The notes under the pieces were generated by a model. That model worked only from the letters and a program-made list of their open reading frames with translations, ran no database searches and had not been told where the DNA came from. A stretch of 64,000 bases of DNA, taken from assembly GCA_018820765.1 (NCBI GenBank), contig JAHJNN010000007.1, positions 62,001 through 126,000 of the forward strand, in the 5' to 3' direction. Position 1 is the stretch's first letter; every line of letters begins with the position of its first letter. The position numbers and the translations under genes were made by a program. This document shows positions 1-9,773 of the stretch, piece by piece. The DNA is from Gammaproteobacteria bacterium. Lineage in GTDB: Bacteria > Pseudomonadota > Gammaproteobacteria > Burkholderiales > Thiobacillaceae.

Positions 1-756
1 TATACGGTCGGCCACACCCAAGGCTCGAGCCAGTTCGCGCTCCGGCTCGCCCACCTCCTCAATGCCCGCATGCAGATAGACCAACCGCGCGTCGGACGGC
101 AGCATAGCCATGGCCTCGATCACTGCGGTGTGATTCTTGATCGACGAGCAATTACCGATGCTGGCAATGACGAAATCCTGCTCACCGACCCCAAACCGCT
201 TGCGTGCAGCGGCACGCGCCTCATGCGTGGTTTCAGTGAAGCGTAAATTGTTGTACCAGTTCCAGACAAGCGTAGTAGGCAGCCGGTAATGACGTCGTTC
301 CGTGTCATGCACGGAAGTACTGATTGCGACATGCCGCACGCCCATCCGGTTCAGCAGACGCCGCTGCACCCCCCGGCGCCATTGCAGATTGCCTGTGAAG
401 GCGAAAGCGTTGTGCACGGTGCGCAAAATGACAGGAACCCGCACAGACTTTGCAACCAGCCCGAACCAGAAATTGGCTGCCTCCGTATGCAAATGGAGCA
501 CGTCGTAGTCCCCCGCTTGTATTAATTTACGGACTCTGAGGAAAAAGCCCGGCGAACGCGAGAAAGGAATGTGATGCAGGCGATAGCCAGCGTCCTCGAA
601 ACGTTTGGCATATGGCCCGCTAGTGGTGCCGGTGGACAGCACGTCCAGCATGACGCCTTCAGCCTGAAACAGCGGCGCAGCGGCGACCAGCATGGTCTCG
701 GCCCCGGAAGGTTTCAGTTCGCCGAGCACATGCAGCACGCGCAAGGGGTTGCTCAT
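1..756 (-). CDS. GT4-type glycosyltransferase, 3' end outside window
   Basis: The 252 visible codons encode the N-terminal part of a GT-B glycosyltransferase. The start is an ATG whose A is the last base of the upstream stop codon, so the two genes are translationally coupled. An N-terminal Rossmann half is visible (VLHVLGELKPSGAE, then DVLHLHTEAANFWFG), followed by the start of the C-terminal half (FVIASIGNCSSIKNH). This order is typical of cytoplasmic GT4 enzymes that add sugars to a lipid-linked repeat unit. The E-x7-E motif would lie beyond the window. It is the last visible gene of the exopolysaccharide cluster; donor and acceptor sugars cannot be read from the sequence. Confidence 0.85.
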   Translation of the reverse strand, partial: MSNPLRVLHVLGELKPSGAETMLVAAAPLFQAEGVMLDVLSTGTTSGPYAKRFEDAGYRLHHIPFSRSPGFFLRVRKLIQAGDYDVLHLHTEAANFWFGLVAKSVRVPVILRTVHNAFAFTGNLQWRRGVQRRLLNRMGVRHVAISTSVHDTERRHYRLPTTLVWNWYNNLRFTETTHEARAAARKRFGVGEQDFVIASIGNCSSIKNHTAVIEAMAMLPSDARLVYLHAGIEEVGEPERELARALGVADRI

Positions 757-1934
757 CACCCCTCCGCCATTTGGTCGTATACGGCCTGCCAGGCATCCGC
801 CACGGGAACGATATGGAAACGCTCCCGCGCCAAAGCCAGACCCCGTTCAGCGTAACCAAGGCGCAATGACGGATCGGCAGCAAATTCCAGCATGGCCTGC
901 GCAACCGCATCAGACGAACGCACGTCGACTAACCGGCCAGCACGCCCATGATCCAGCGTCCACGGTACGCCCCCGCTGGACTCTCCGCCGATGACGGGAA
1001 TGCCGCGTGACATCGCTTCGATCAGCGCCATCGGCTGGGCTTCTACCAGGGATGGGTGTACCAACACATCAACTTCACTGCCAACCCTGGCCATCAGCGT
1101 GCTGTAGGGCACTTGACCAACAAACTCGATTCCTTGATCCAAGCCACGTTCACGCGCCCATTGCCCCCCTACTTCTTGCGCCCCATGACCCACACCAAAC
1201 ATGAGAAAGCGCGCGTCAGGGTATTGCTTGCGCAGTTTTGCAAACGCCTCAATGGCGATATGGCCATTCTTGTATGCGCCCCATCCCATGAGGATGGAGG
1301 CAAAGGTCAAGGGGCGATCCCCTGAGTTTGAAACAGCGGATTGCACAAATACATGCTCGGGCATGCCATTGGGAATTACTTCTGTCGCACCGCGATAGAG
1401 AATGTATTTACGTAAATGCTCATCCACATAAGGCGATACCGAAACAATTCTCCGCGCCCGGCTGATCACGCGATAAGCCATGAGGGTTCGTGCGATGCGA
1501 TAGGGGATAAAGTTGTGCCACAGGTAGCGCAGGGGGGTGTCGTGTGCGGTAATCACATGCGGAATGCCACTGAGTTGAACGGGCATCGCATATTCATACG
1601 TCCACTGCGCATGGATGATATCCGGCTTCTCACGCGCGATGGCGTGTTGCAGATAGTCGCGTTCCACCTTGAAGAAATTACGTGCCGGACGCACCCCCTT
1701 GGGGCCGAGGCACAAGCGCAGGTTTTCACCCTGCAATACGATTTCTTCCTTGACTGCGGCATCACAACTGAACACCACCAGTTTCTGGCCGCGCTTGAGC
1801 AGTTCACGGCACAGAAGGTTCACCGGTGTGCCGCCCTGCCCTTTTGGCAGATCGTCGCGCCATTGCGCCGGGTCGATGAATTCGCGGAAATCTGCCACGT
1901 TGATAGGGCCGGTCATGCCGAGGGTATAGCTCAT
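756..1934 (-). CDS. GT4-type glycosyltransferase
   Basis: This 392-residue protein has the full GT-B layout. The N-terminal domain has a GGTPVNLLCRELLKRG loop near residues 34-49 and an acceptor-side HAQWTYEY segment. The C-terminal nucleotide-sugar domain has the GT4 signature SLVEAQPMALIEAMSRG followed by GIPVIGG near residues 295-320. It presumably transfers one sugar of the exopolysaccharide repeat on the cytoplasmic face. It overlaps its upstream neighbour by 4 nt (ATGA) and its downstream neighbour by 1 nt, so the three glycosyltransferases form one translational unit. Substrate unknown. Confidence 0.9.
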   Translation of the reverse strand: MSYTLGMTGPINVADFREFIDPAQWRDDLPKGQGGTPVNLLCRELLKRGQKLVVFSCDAAVKEEIVLQGENLRLCLGPKGVRPARNFFKVERDYLQHAIAREKPDIIHAQWTYEYAMPVQLSGIPHVITAHDTPLRYLWHNFIPYRIARTLMAYRVISRARRIVSVSPYVDEHLRKYILYRGATEVIPNGMPEHVFVQSAVSNSGDRPLTFASILMGWGAYKNGHIAIEAFAKLRKQYPDARFLMFGVGHGAQEVGGQWARERGLDQGIEFVGQVPYSTLMARVGSEVDVLVHPSLVEAQPMALIEAMSRGIPVIGGESSGGVPWTLDHGRAGRLVDVRSSDAVAQAMLEFAADPSLRLGYAERGLALARERFHIVPVADAWQAVYDQMAEG

Positions 1935-3139
1935 ATCGTTTTCAGTTCCAGTGTGTGAGTCAGCCCGTTACGTGCGGCGCCATGAGAATCGGCGATGATG
2001 CCGTCGATCCACTTCGGGCCTAGCACCTCGGGTGAAAAACAGGTCAGATAGCGCTGTCGGGCGGCACACGACATGATTTTCCAGGCTGATTCGTTTTCAA
2101 GAAGGGCGATCAGCTTTTGCGCGCAGGCCGTGGCATCGTCGAGCGGCCATTCGATACCCTCGATTCCGTCGTCGTATATTTCGGGGATGCCGCCGACCGG
2201 CGGCGCACAGACCGGCAGCCCGCAGGACAGGGCTTCGAGCAGGGTAATCGGCAGATTCTCCATCAGCGCCGCGTGCGCGTAGACCCGATGGGCCGGAAGC
2301 AGGCTGGATGCCCCGGACACGTATCCCATGAACTCGACCTGGTCGGCAATGCCCAGCCGAGCGGCGAGGACCTCCCATTCCTTGCGGCTGGGACCGCCAC
2401 CCGCGAGCGTCGTGCGGTAGCAGTGGCCCAGGCGTTTGGCCTCGGCCAGCACATGCAACAGATAGCCCTGGTTTTTTCTGGGTTCGAGCGTGCCGATCGA
2501 GATGATGTCGGCGCGTGGCGCGGCTTCTGTTTTCTGTTCGACCTCATGCTCGGGAAAATTGGCGATGACGGCCTGTTCGACTGCGGCCATTCCGGGGTTG
2601 CGCGCCAGCACGATTCGGCGCATGTAGTCCGAAACGAAGATCACCTTGTCGAGTTGGGGCAGAACTTCTTGCTCGATGCGCATCAGGTTGCGCCACAATG
2701 CGCCGCCTTCGCGGGTCAAACCATTGATCTGGTTTTCGTAGGCTTCTGAAATATTGAAATGAAGCACCGCAACCAGGCGAAACTGATATCCCTCGCGCCG
2801 CAAGGCAAGCGCAGCGCGCGCGCTGAGCGGATCCTGCGCGTAGATCACTGCCGGCTTGCCGGCCAGATTACGCAGGTAACGGCGCAGACTGGCGCGCAGA
2901 AAACGGTCGGAGAATGCACGATGCCACAGCACGGCGCGTTCTGGATCGATCCGTCCCAGGATACGGGTAACCAGAGAAGGAAACTTTCTGATCCAGCGGC
3001 TGACCTGGTGCGGTTCTACCAGATGCGCTTCGTATCCCTGCCTGCGCGCAAACGCCATGACGGCGCGGAAATGCGTCTGCACGCCGCAGTACCCCTGCTC
3101 CCGCATGAGGCTAGCCACCAGCAGGGTTGGGCGGGTCAT
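1931..3139 (-). CDS. GT4-type glycosyltransferase
   Basis: A 402-residue GT-B enzyme. The open frame continues upstream to 3766, but that part only shadows the flippase gene. The ATG at 3139 (MTRPTLLVASLMREQG) overlaps the flippase stop by 4 nt and puts the expected N-terminal strand at the protein start. The C-terminal domain shows ISIGTLEPRKNQ, then the GT4 signature ENLPITLLEALSCGLPV. It probably adds a sugar to the lipid-linked repeat of the locus. Family certain, substrate unknown. Confidence 0.9.
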   Translation of the reverse strand: MTRPTLLVASLMREQGYCGVQTHFRAVMAFARRQGYEAHLVEPHQVSRWIRKFPSLVTRILGRIDPERAVLWHRAFSDRFLRASLRRYLRNLAGKPAVIYAQDPLSARAALALRREGYQFRLVAVLHFNISEAYENQINGLTREGGALWRNLMRIEQEVLPQLDKVIFVSDYMRRIVLARNPGMAAVEQAVIANFPEHEVEQKTEAAPRADIISIGTLEPRKNQGYLLHVLAEAKRLGHCYRTTLAGGGPSRKEWEVLAARLGIADQVEFMGYVSGASSLLPAHRVYAHAALMENLPITLLEALSCGLPVCAPPVGGIPEIYDDGIEGIEWPLDDATACAQKLIALLENESAWKIMSCAARQRYLTCFSPEVLGPKWIDGIIADSHGAARNGLTHTLELKTI

Positions 3140-4674
3140 GCTCGACTCCAGTGCGCCAGCATGCCGCCCAGGCGAGGCGGCAAATGCGGGCGGACTTGCG
3201 ACAGCAGCGACCGCGCCTCGGCACATAAAAGCCTGTGCCCGCCAATCAGCAGAGCAGCCAGAATGAGCAATGCGCTCAAAGTGATGACGAGCACGAACCT
3301 TACACCCGGCGCGAACAAAGGGGCCAGCCATGCGTCGAGTAGCCAACTCGATAAAGCGGCGAGAAGTGCAAGCACAACCGGGCCGGCTAGCGCACGCAAG
3401 ATGGCACTGGCCGTAATGGATACCAGACCGGCAGCAAGACGCATGACCAGCCAGGCGCGCAGGCAATAAACCGCCAGCACGACCCACGCGACAGCCTGGA
3501 GGGAAAAAGACGCTGCCACGATCACAGCGACGACGAGAACCACGAAGCCAATTCCCTGGGATGCCGCCTCCAGGCCGGCATGGCCAAGTCCCTGCATCAT
3601 CGGCCCACCCAATGCGAGGGCGGCATTGACTGGCATGGCCAGCGCAAGCGGCGCAATCAGTACGAAGGCGCTGTGCCATGCTGCGCCATATACAGCCAGA
3701 ACGGTGGTTTCCGGCATAACGGCGACCGCCGAAAAGGCCGGTGCAAGCACGGCCGACATCAGGCACAGGGTTGCAAGATAGGTGTCGCGCGCAGCCTCGG
3801 GGCGATGCTGGAGCCTCGAATACAGCGGCAGCAGCACGCCCTGCAGGGTGGATACAATCGCGTTCATCGGCGCAGACAGCAAATTCATGCTGCGGTTATA
3901 CAAGCCCAGCTCAGTCACGCCCAGCATGCGGCCAATGATGGCGGAATCGAAATTGCTGATGCCCCAACTGGTTAAATTACTGCCCAGAACCTTGGAGCCG
4001 AAGCGGAACAGCCCGGACTGATCTGCGCGCAGGGTTGGTTTGAGCGAATGCCGTACGCTCAGATAGGTAGCAAGGGCATACAGGGCGGTTTGCGTAAGCT
4101 GGGCAATCACAAGCGCCCACACGCCATGGCCGTAATAGGCCAGCGGCAGGCCCAGCAGCAGATAGGCGACCAGATAGGTGGCAACCTGAATGAGTTGTAC
4201 TCTTTTGTGATCGAGGTCGCGGCGCAGCAAGGCGGAAGCGGTCTGGCCAAACGCCTGCATCACGAAAAGCAGGCTCATCCAGCGCAAGATGATCGTGGCG
4301 TCAGGCCGCCCGAAAAAGGCCGCAATCACCGGTGCAAGCGCCATGGCAAGCAGCGTCAGCAGCATGCCGGCCAACATCTGCAGGCTGAAGACATAGCGAA
4401 TATCGCGCGGTGTTATGTGGGGCTTCTGGATCAGCGCAACGCTCAGGCCCGAATCGGCGATCAGACTGCCCAGACCAAGAATCAGCCAGGCGATGGCGAT
4501 GAGGCCGAAGGGTTCGGGGCCCAGCAGCCGGGCCAGCGCGATGCCGATAACGAGCTGGCTGAGCACCTTGATGCCAGTTCCCAGATAGTTCCATTTCAGC
4601 GCACCCAAGCTGCGCCGGGCCAGTCCTGACGGCTCGCCTTTTCCGGAAACATTGGGTGGAACGCCTGAAGACAT
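3136..4674 (-). CDS. Wzx-type polysaccharide flippase
   Basis: This 512-residue polytopic membrane protein has about 12-14 hydrophobic segments. Its N-terminus (SLGALKWNYLGTGIKVLSQL) is typical of the polysaccharide transporter branch of the MOP superfamily. Such proteins flip undecaprenyl-pyrophosphate-linked repeat units across the inner membrane for polymerisation. It lies 17 nt downstream of the GT11-like gene and overlaps the next glycosyltransferase by 4 nt, as expected for a Wzx/Wzy-type cluster. No Wzy polymerase is visible in the window and may lie to the left. No strong Shine-Dalgarno sequence precedes this start. Confidence 0.88.
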   Translation of the reverse strand: MSSGVPPNVSGKGEPSGLARRSLGALKWNYLGTGIKVLSQLVIGIALARLLGPEPFGLIAIAWLILGLGSLIADSGLSVALIQKPHITPRDIRYVFSLQMLAGMLLTLLAMALAPVIAAFFGRPDATIILRWMSLLFVMQAFGQTASALLRRDLDHKRVQLIQVATYLVAYLLLGLPLAYYGHGVWALVIAQLTQTALYALATYLSVRHSLKPTLRADQSGLFRFGSKVLGSNLTSWGISNFDSAIIGRMLGVTELGLYNRSMNLLSAPMNAIVSTLQGVLLPLYSRLQHRPEAARDTYLATLCLMSAVLAPAFSAVAVMPETTVLAVYGAAWHSAFVLIAPLALAMPVNAALALGGPMMQGLGHAGLEAASQGIGFVVLVVAVIVAASFSLQAVAWVVLAVYCLRAWLVMRLAAGLVSITASAILRALAGPVVLALLAALSSWLLDAWLAPLFAPGVRFVLVITLSALLILAALLIGGHRLLCAEARSLLSQVRPHLPPRLGGMLAHWSRA

Positions 4675-4691
4675 GGCTATCGGGTTCCAGA

Positions 4692-5816
4692 CTATCGGAT
4701 CACCGGCAAAACCGGCTTGTAGGGAAAGGATCCGACCTGTTCATCACACGGAACAACCGGCACCGCGCCATGGTAGATCAGGTCGAATTCGGGCCGCATC
4801 GACAGTTCGCGCTCTGCAATCCGGTCAAACAGCGATTCAGGCAGCACGCCGCTCAACCCCACAGGCAAGCCACGAGCATGCAAGGCGCGGGTTGCAGGAT
4901 CGCTTTCGTAATCCATGGCTTTGCGCGTGTAACCGCTCGGATCGAGTTGGCCTGGCTCATGCCCCCATATCGAGTAATAACCCCCGATTTTCTGCAAGTT
5001 AGGTTCGAACCATAGATAGGGCGCATCCGAGAGGAATGCGGCCCAAGCACTGTAGGAAGAAACCGAACAAACGAGCAAATCGGCTTTTGCCAAAGCGAGC
5101 ATGTCGGATATGTCCGAGTCGGGAATATCGAGTGTTGTGATCGCGTGACAGCTATCCAGCAACGGCGCAAGCTGCTGCGGCGTGCCATCTGAAATGACAA
5201 GAAACTGAGCCCTGTCGCCGAGACGCTCGACAATGGAACGCACGATATTGATGTACCAATCAATCGGCAAAGAGGCGTTGAATCGCCCCTGGAAGGACTG
5301 AACTTCGGAAGTGGCCTGAAAATCCCCTAACCGCACATGCATGCCGATGGTGATACGTTCCGGATTCAAACGTGATCGGATAATGGCCAGATTATTGGCA
5401 GTGTGGTTGCTCAAATAAAGCTTCGAGAAAACGAAATCGCGCGCTTCGATGACATGCCGATAACCGCCCCACATCCCTTGTGTTGTAAGTACCCAGGCTG
5501 ATCGCTTGTCCAAGCGGTGCTTGTCGGCAAAACGGCGTATCGCTTTCGAGAGAGATTCCCCACCATGCTCCTGAAAATCCGCTTGGGTAAATTCAAAACA
5601 AGGCAAAGCCCGTTCCAGCACACGATGACCTAGCCAGTCCAGGCGGGGAGTATCGAAAAATTTCCGGTAAGGCCTGGGATTCAGGCCAAATGCAGGTGCA
5701 AGCGTGCGGGCACCCAATACGTGCCCGGCAACCGCTGCACGCGCCCAGGGGATCAGTTCATTCCCCAAACCTGCCCCACGCCCACGAACTCGAGGAATGC
5801 AAAAGCGGCCGTTCAT
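4692..5816 (-). CDS. GT11-like (fucosyltransferase-type) glycosyltransferase
   Basis: A 374-residue protein beginning MNGRFCIPRVRGRGAGLGNE. The GLGNEL loop near the N-terminus and the HVRLGDF motif in the middle match the layout of GT11/GT23-type fucosyltransferases, whose H-x-R-x-G-D motif contacts GDP-fucose. A later segment (LVCSVSSYSAWAAFLSD) resembles their third motif. The gene starts 4 nt after fcl, whose product makes GDP-L-fucose, and this supports fucose as donor. The linkage cannot be read. The frame is open further upstream, but the start at 5816 avoids running into fcl. Confidence 0.75.
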   Translation of the reverse strand: MNGRFCIPRVRGRGAGLGNELIPWARAAVAGHVLGARTLAPAFGLNPRPYRKFFDTPRLDWLGHRVLERALPCFEFTQADFQEHGGESLSKAIRRFADKHRLDKRSAWVLTTQGMWGGYRHVIEARDFVFSKLYLSNHTANNLAIIRSRLNPERITIGMHVRLGDFQATSEVQSFQGRFNASLPIDWYINIVRSIVERLGDRAQFLVISDGTPQQLAPLLDSCHAITTLDIPDSDISDMLALAKADLLVCSVSSYSAWAAFLSDAPYLWFEPNLQKIGGYYSIWGHEPGQLDPSGYTRKAMDYESDPATRALHARGLPVGLSGVLPESLFDRIAERELSMRPEFDLIYHGAVPVVPCDEQVGSFPYKPVLPVIR

Positions 5817-5820
5817 CGCA

Positions 5821-6837
5821 TCAGACTTTTTGGTCCGACGGCAGGCGATCCTTTCGCGGCATCTGCTTAAGACATGCCTCCAAAAAGTCCTGATACGCGA
5901 CAGCCAGGCCGCTCCGCATGTCGGTCGTCGCCTTCCACCCCATCGCATTCAGCCGCCCCACGTCCATCAGCTTGCGCGGGGTGCCATCAGGTTTGCTGGC
6001 GTCGAATTCGAGCGCACCCTGATAGCCCACCGCAGCCGCCACGGTTTCTGCCAGTTCGCGGATGCTGAGGTCGTGCCCGACGCCAATGTTCATCAAGGGC
6101 GGCAGACCGTCGTTGCGGTCCTGACCCAGCAGGGGGACGAATTTTTCATCCGGCAGATTCATCAGGTAGACGCAGGCGTCGGCCATGTCTTCGCTGTAGA
6201 GAAACTCACGTTTGGGCGTGCCGGTTCCCCACACGGTCACGCTCGGGGCATTGGCCAGCTTGGCTTCGTGAAAGCGGCGGATCAGCGCGGGGATGACGTG
6301 GGAGTTTTCCGGGTGGTAGTTGTCGCCGGGGCCGTACAGGTTGGTGGGCATGACGGCCAGGTACTGGGTTTGGTACTGGCGGTTGTAGGCCCAGCACATC
6401 TCGATGCCGGCGATCTTGGCCAGGGCGTAGGGCCGGTTGGTCGGCTCCAACTCGCTGGTGAGCAGGTGTTCTTCCTTCATCGGCTGCGGCGCCAGCTTGG
6501 GGTAGATGCAGCTCGATCCCAGGAACAGCAGGCGCTTGACGTTGTTTTCATACGCGGCGTGGATGATGTTGGTCTGGATGGCGAGGTTGTCGCGGATGAA
6601 TTCGGCCGGGTAGGTGTTGTTGGCGTGGATACCGCCGACCTTGGCCGCTGCCAGGAAGACGTAGTCGGGTTTCTCGGTAGCAAAGAAGGCCTCGACCGCA
6701 GCCTGGTTGGTGAGGTCCAACTCGGCATGTGTGCGGGTAATAAAAGTTGTGAAGCCCTTGTCATGCAGGTTACGTATAAGTGCAGAGCCTACGAGGCCAC
6801 GATGGCCTGCGATGTAGATCTTTGAATCAGGTCGCAT
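5821..6837 (-). CDS. fcl: GDP-L-fucose synthase
   Basis: Fcl/WcaG converts GDP-4-keto-6-deoxy-mannose, made by Gmd, to GDP-L-fucose with NADPH. The 338-residue extended short-chain dehydrogenase begins with the Rossmann motif [10 protein letters not shown]. It has the serine region GSSCIYP and the catalytic Y-x3-K in [11 protein letters not shown]. The conserved NLYGPGDN and [16 protein letters not shown] segments are also present. I chose the ATG at 6837 because it puts the Rossmann strand at residue 6. An earlier ATG at 6879 would add 14 residues inside the preceding gene. It supplies the fucose donor for this locus. Confidence 0.95.
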   Translation of the reverse strand: MRPDSKIYIAGHRGLVGSALIRNLHDKGFTTFITRTHAELDLTNQAAVEAFFATEKPDYVFLAAAKVGGIHANNTYPAEFIRDNLAIQTNIIHAAYENNVKRLLFLGSSCIYPKLAPQPMKEEHLLTSELEPTNRPYALAKIAGIEMCWAYNRQYQTQYLAVMPTNLYGPGDNYHPENSHVIPALIRRFHEAKLANAPSVTVWGTGTPKREFLYSEDMADACVYLMNLPDEKFVPLLGQDRNDGLPPLMNIGVGHDLSIRELAETVAAAVGYQGALEFDASKPDGTPRKLMDVGRLNAMGWKATTDMRSGLAVAYQDFLEACLKQMPRKDRLPSDQKV

Positions 6838-6853
6838 TTGCTGGTGCCACCCG

Positions 6854-7558
6854 TTAGGTGGTTCTCCGGAAGATGACATTCAGTCCCATGTCGACATCGG
6901 GTTGATAGCCGTTGTCCGACAGATATTCGATTGCCGCCTGGTTTCGACGCCCGTCAGCGGTTAGCACTTCCATGCAGATGAACTCGGGGCGCCAGTAGGC
7001 CAGGTTTATTGAACGCAGTGCAGGGAGCTCATGGCCTTCGATGTCCAGAGAAAGTAACGACAGCGGAGGTGAAAATTGGCTGGATTCAAGCAGGGAGTCA
7101 ATCGAGCGAACACGAACCACCGATTTCCGGCGAAGGCGAAATCCGCGTTCCTTGTAGGCTTCTGCCAGATTTGCATCCAATGTCGACAAAACATCCGATT
7201 CAAACTCAAACAGAGGAAGCTCACCGTCTGCATCCCCTACGGCAGCACACTGAAACCCATCTTTGGGTCGCCAGCGTTTGAAAGCGCTCTGAAACCGTGG
7301 CAACGGATCAATGCATAACCCTCGCCACCCGTTTAGGTAAAGGAGATAGCTGTTGCTAAGGCGATACGGGTGATTACACCCGACATCAAGGTACGGACCT
7401 TTTGCATTTGCATCGCGCAGCAAAGCCAATAACTTTACATCCTCGCCATGCTGGGAAAAGGATCCCGACTTCATCCCCTTCCGATGAAATTTGCGGTCAC
7501 GAAGCGCTTGGACCGCCTCGTAAAGAGGAGGAATCCGAAGTAGTAACGATTTGATCAT
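6854..7558 (-). CDS. FkbM-family SAM-dependent methyltransferase
   Basis: This 234-residue protein carries FkbM hallmarks. [14 protein letters not shown] is followed by a SAM-binding [15 protein letters not shown] motif and, later, [18 protein letters not shown]. Members of the family O-methylate sugars and other metabolites. Sitting between gmd and fcl in a polysaccharide cluster, it plausibly decorates the exopolysaccharide. The gap to gmd (7559-7692, 134 bp) holds no gene that I can see. Substrate unknown. Confidence 0.88.
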   Translation of the reverse strand: MIKSLLLRIPPLYEAVQALRDRKFHRKGMKSGSFSQHGEDVKLLALLRDANAKGPYLDVGCNHPYRLSNSYLLYLNGWRGLCIDPLPRFQSAFKRWRPKDGFQCAAVGDADGELPLFEFESDVLSTLDANLAEAYKERGFRLRRKSVVRVRSIDSLLESSQFSPPLSLLSLDIEGHELPALRSINLAYWRPEFICMEVLTADGRRNQAAIEYLSDNGYQPDVDMGLNVIFRRTT

Positions 7559-7692
7559 GCCAGTCTTCGCCTCGATTCAGATTAATCCAGCTATGCGCGC
7601 AGCGAACAAGGCAGGCAAGAGATTAAGCTCACATAAAAAAGGCACTCAATCTCCGCGCATTTGTATTCACAAATGTACGGAACAGAGATCGC

Positions 7693-8844
7693 CTATTCGT
7701 GATAATCCATGGCCTTGTAGCCATGCTTCTTCACCAGCTCGTCGCGCTCGGCGGCCTTCAGGTCCTCGCGCACCATCTCGGCAACGAGTTCGTCGAAGCT
7801 GATCTTCGGGGTCCAGCCGAGTTTGTTCTTGGCCTTGCTCGGGTCGCCGAGCAGGGTTTCGACTTCGGTGGGGCGGAAGTAGCGGGGGTCGACGGCGACG
7901 ATGCAGCGGCCCGTAGGAGCGGCGTCTTCGCCGCGATTTTCGGATGACAGCGATCGCGGCGTGGACGCCGCTCCTACGGGTTCGAGGTAACCTTTTTCTT
8001 CGACGCCCTGCCCTTCCCAGCGGATTTGCATGCCCAGTTCTTTCGCGGCGGCGTTGACGAAGTCGCGGACCGAGTACTGCACGCCGGTGGCGATGACGAA
8101 GTCTTCGGCCTGGTCCTGCTGCAGCATCAGCCACTGCATTTCGATGTAGTCCTTGGCATGGCCCCAGTCGCGCTTGGCGTCCATGTTGCCGAGGAACAGG
8201 CAGTCCTGCAGGCCGAGCTTGATGCGGGCCAGCGCGCGGGTGATCTTGCGGGTGACGAAGGTCTCGCCGCGGATCGGGGATTCGTGGTTGAACAGGATGC
8301 CGTTGCAGGCATACATGCCGTAGGCCTCGCGGTAGTTGATGGTGATCCAGTAGGCGTAGAGCTTGGCGCAGGCGTAGGGGCTGCGCGGGTAGAAGGGGGT
8401 GGTTTCCTTCTGCGGGGTTTCTTGCACCAGGCCGAAGAGTTCGGAGGTGCTGGCTTGGTAGAAACGGGTTTTCTTTTCCAGGCCGAGGATGCGGATGGCT
8501 TCCAGGATGCGCAGAGCGCCGAGGGCGTCGGAGTTGGCGGTGTATTCGGGTTCTTCGAAGCTCACCGCGACGTGGCTTTGTGCGGCCAGGTTGTAGATCT
8601 CGTCGGGCTGCACCTGCTGGATGATGCGGATGAGGCTGGAGCTGTCGGTGAGGTCGCCGTGGTGCAGGATGAAGCGGCGGCCTTTCTCGTGCGGGTCCTG
8701 GTAGAGATGGTCGATGCGGTCGGTGTTGAACAGCGAAGTGCGGCGCTTGATGCCGTGGACTTCGTAGCCCTTTTCCAGCAGGAATTCGGCGAGGTAGGCG
8801 CCGTCCTGGCCGGTGACGCCGGTGATAAGTGCTTTTTTAGTCAT
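7693..8844 (-). CDS. gmd: GDP-mannose 4,6-dehydratase with an in-frame repeat insertion
   Basis: Gmd makes GDP-4-keto-6-deoxy-D-mannose from GDP-mannose, the first step to GDP-fucose. The 383-residue sequence shows [20 protein letters not shown] (NADP site), the STSELFG serine region, [12 protein letters not shown] (catalytic Y-x3-K) and [17 protein letters not shown]. Between EKGY and [12 protein letters not shown], residues about 289-312 are encoded by a palindromic intergenic-type repeat (7910-7980) that keeps the frame open. Gmd proteins normally run directly from one block to the other. The insert probably forms a surface loop, but whether the enzyme still works cannot be judged here. 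Confidence 0.95.
   Translation of the reverse strand: MTKKALITGVTGQDGAYLAEFLLEKGYEVHGIKRRTSLFNTDRIDHLYQDPHEKGRRFILHHGDLTDSSSLIRIIQQVQPDEIYNLAAQSHVAVSFEEPEYTANSDALGALRILEAIRILGLEKKTRFYQASTSELFGLVQETPQKETTPFYPRSPYACAKLYAYWITINYREAYGMYACNGILFNHESPIRGETFVTRKITRALARIKLGLQDCLFLGNMDAKRDWGHAKDYIEMQWLMLQQDQAEDFVIATGVQYSVRDFVNAAAKELGMQIRWEGQGVEEKGYLEPVGAASTPRSLSSENRGEDAAPTGRCIVAVDPRYFRPTEVETLLGDPSKAKNKLGWTPKISFDELVAEMVREDLKAAERDELVKKHGYKAMDYHE
7910..7980. repeat. Palindromic repeat, family A, inside gmd
   Basis: The 71-bp unit has 17-bp perfect inverted arms (CCCGTAGGAGCGGCGTC and its complement) around an imperfect centre. It matches the GTAGGAGCGGCG...CGCCGCTCCTAC elements found between genes at about 11.6, 25.8 and 52.9 kb. 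Here it lies within a coding sequence and adds about 24 codons. Confidence 0.9.
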
Positions 8845-8912
8845 GATTGTTACGTCTGCCTCTCAAAATAATCTTTAGCTCCAGGGTCTGGAGCGATCTA
8901 TCGCCCGCATCT

Positions 8913-9602
8913 TCAGGAATCGAATTTTCCGGTGATGCGCTCCCGCTCAGAGTCGTTCATGCCTGCAAGCAACGCCCGGATAAAATCAGCTTGAATTTCG
9001 TAAGCGCCTGTCTCGTCGCGATCGATCGACGACACGCGCACCAGCATTCCATCCGGGATGACGCCGGTGAGGGTATAACGCATCTGCGCAAGCTTCATGC
9101 GCCAGCCAAACTGGGTGTGCTGATCACCCACCACCGCCCAGTAGGTGATCGGCTCGTTGCGTGGCCCCTGCGCAGCCACCAGACGCTTGATCGAGAGTTC
9201 GCCATATTGGGTAGGCAGGATCACGGTCTGGGTGTCCTTGACCACCTGAAATCCCTGGGAGGGATAACAGTTTTCAGGTCGATGAAGCTGCATGCCTTCT
9301 CCATGGGTTCCGCCATAGGCAACCGATAGCATGACGCGCTTGCCCGCACCGTTGACGTAGGTGCGCGACAAAGTCTGGCTGTAGACATCTTCCAACGCTT
9401 TCTTGAGATCAGGCGAAATCGGCAAGGTGACAATGGTTTCATCCAGCTTCCAATCACCGACCTGTTGTGGAACCAGAGTCTCCAAATCAATCTGCGATTC
9501 TGGATTCACTTGAAGAGTTGTCGGCTTGAGCGCCAGTGCCATGCCCGCTGCGGCGAACATGAACAGTCCGATGACGACGTGTTTGAAGCTGAGGAGTTTC
9601 AT
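8913..9602 (-). CDS. epsI: EpsI, exosortase-associated protein
   Basis: A 229-residue protein with one N-terminal hydrophobic segment (VVIGLFMFAAAGMALAL). The body is typical of the EpsI family found with exosortases: VGDWKL, then VAYGGTHGEGMQLHRPENCY, then a C-terminal RVSSIDRD region. Its biochemical function is not established. Co-occurrence places it in exosortase-linked polysaccharide export. The ATG at 9602 follows a good GGAGG ribosome site at 6 nt, so the 10-residue longer frame is less likely. It lies downstream of xrtB, separated by 171 bp that hold a palindromic repeat. Confidence 0.88.
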   Translation of the reverse strand: MKLLSFKHVVIGLFMFAAAGMALALKPTTLQVNPESQIDLETLVPQQVGDWKLDETIVTLPISPDLKKALEDVYSQTLSRTYVNGAGKRVMLSVAYGGTHGEGMQLHRPENCYPSQGFQVVKDTQTVILPTQYGELSIKRLVAAQGPRNEPITYWAVVGDQHTQFGWRMKLAQMRYTLTGVIPDGMLVRVSSIDRDETGAYEIQADFIRALLAGMNDSERERITGKFDS

Positions 9603-9636
9603 ATTGCCTCCGGAATTATCGATTCGGCCCACATTT

Positions 9637-9706
9637 CGTCACACCGGCGCACGCCGGTGTCCACTTGGATACACGCACTGGACTCCGGCGTTCGCCGGAA
9701 TGACGG
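9637..9706. repeat. Palindromic repeat, family B
   Basis: Two hairpins (CACCGGCGCACGCCGGTG, and TCCGGCGTTCGCCGGA followed by ATGACGG) form one unit between xrtB and epsI. Related copies occur at 23202-23270 and, in part, at 24024-24069. This is a small dispersed palindromic element; the hairpins could attenuate transcription into epsI. Confidence 0.75.
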
Positions 9707-9773
9707 CCCCCTTTTTTTCAGGGTGAACAACAGGCTGCCCATCCTGATCGGGTTCGATTGCGCACGCATGACG

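Noticed and set aside
3140-3766. N-terminal extension of the third glycosyltransferase
   Set aside because: The extra 209 codons lie in another frame of the flippase gene and are compositionally odd. The ATG at 3139 overlaps the flippase stop in the usual way.
8026-8871. Plus-strand frame opposite gmd
   Set aside because: Valine- and glycine-rich antisense translation with no features; gmd is certain.
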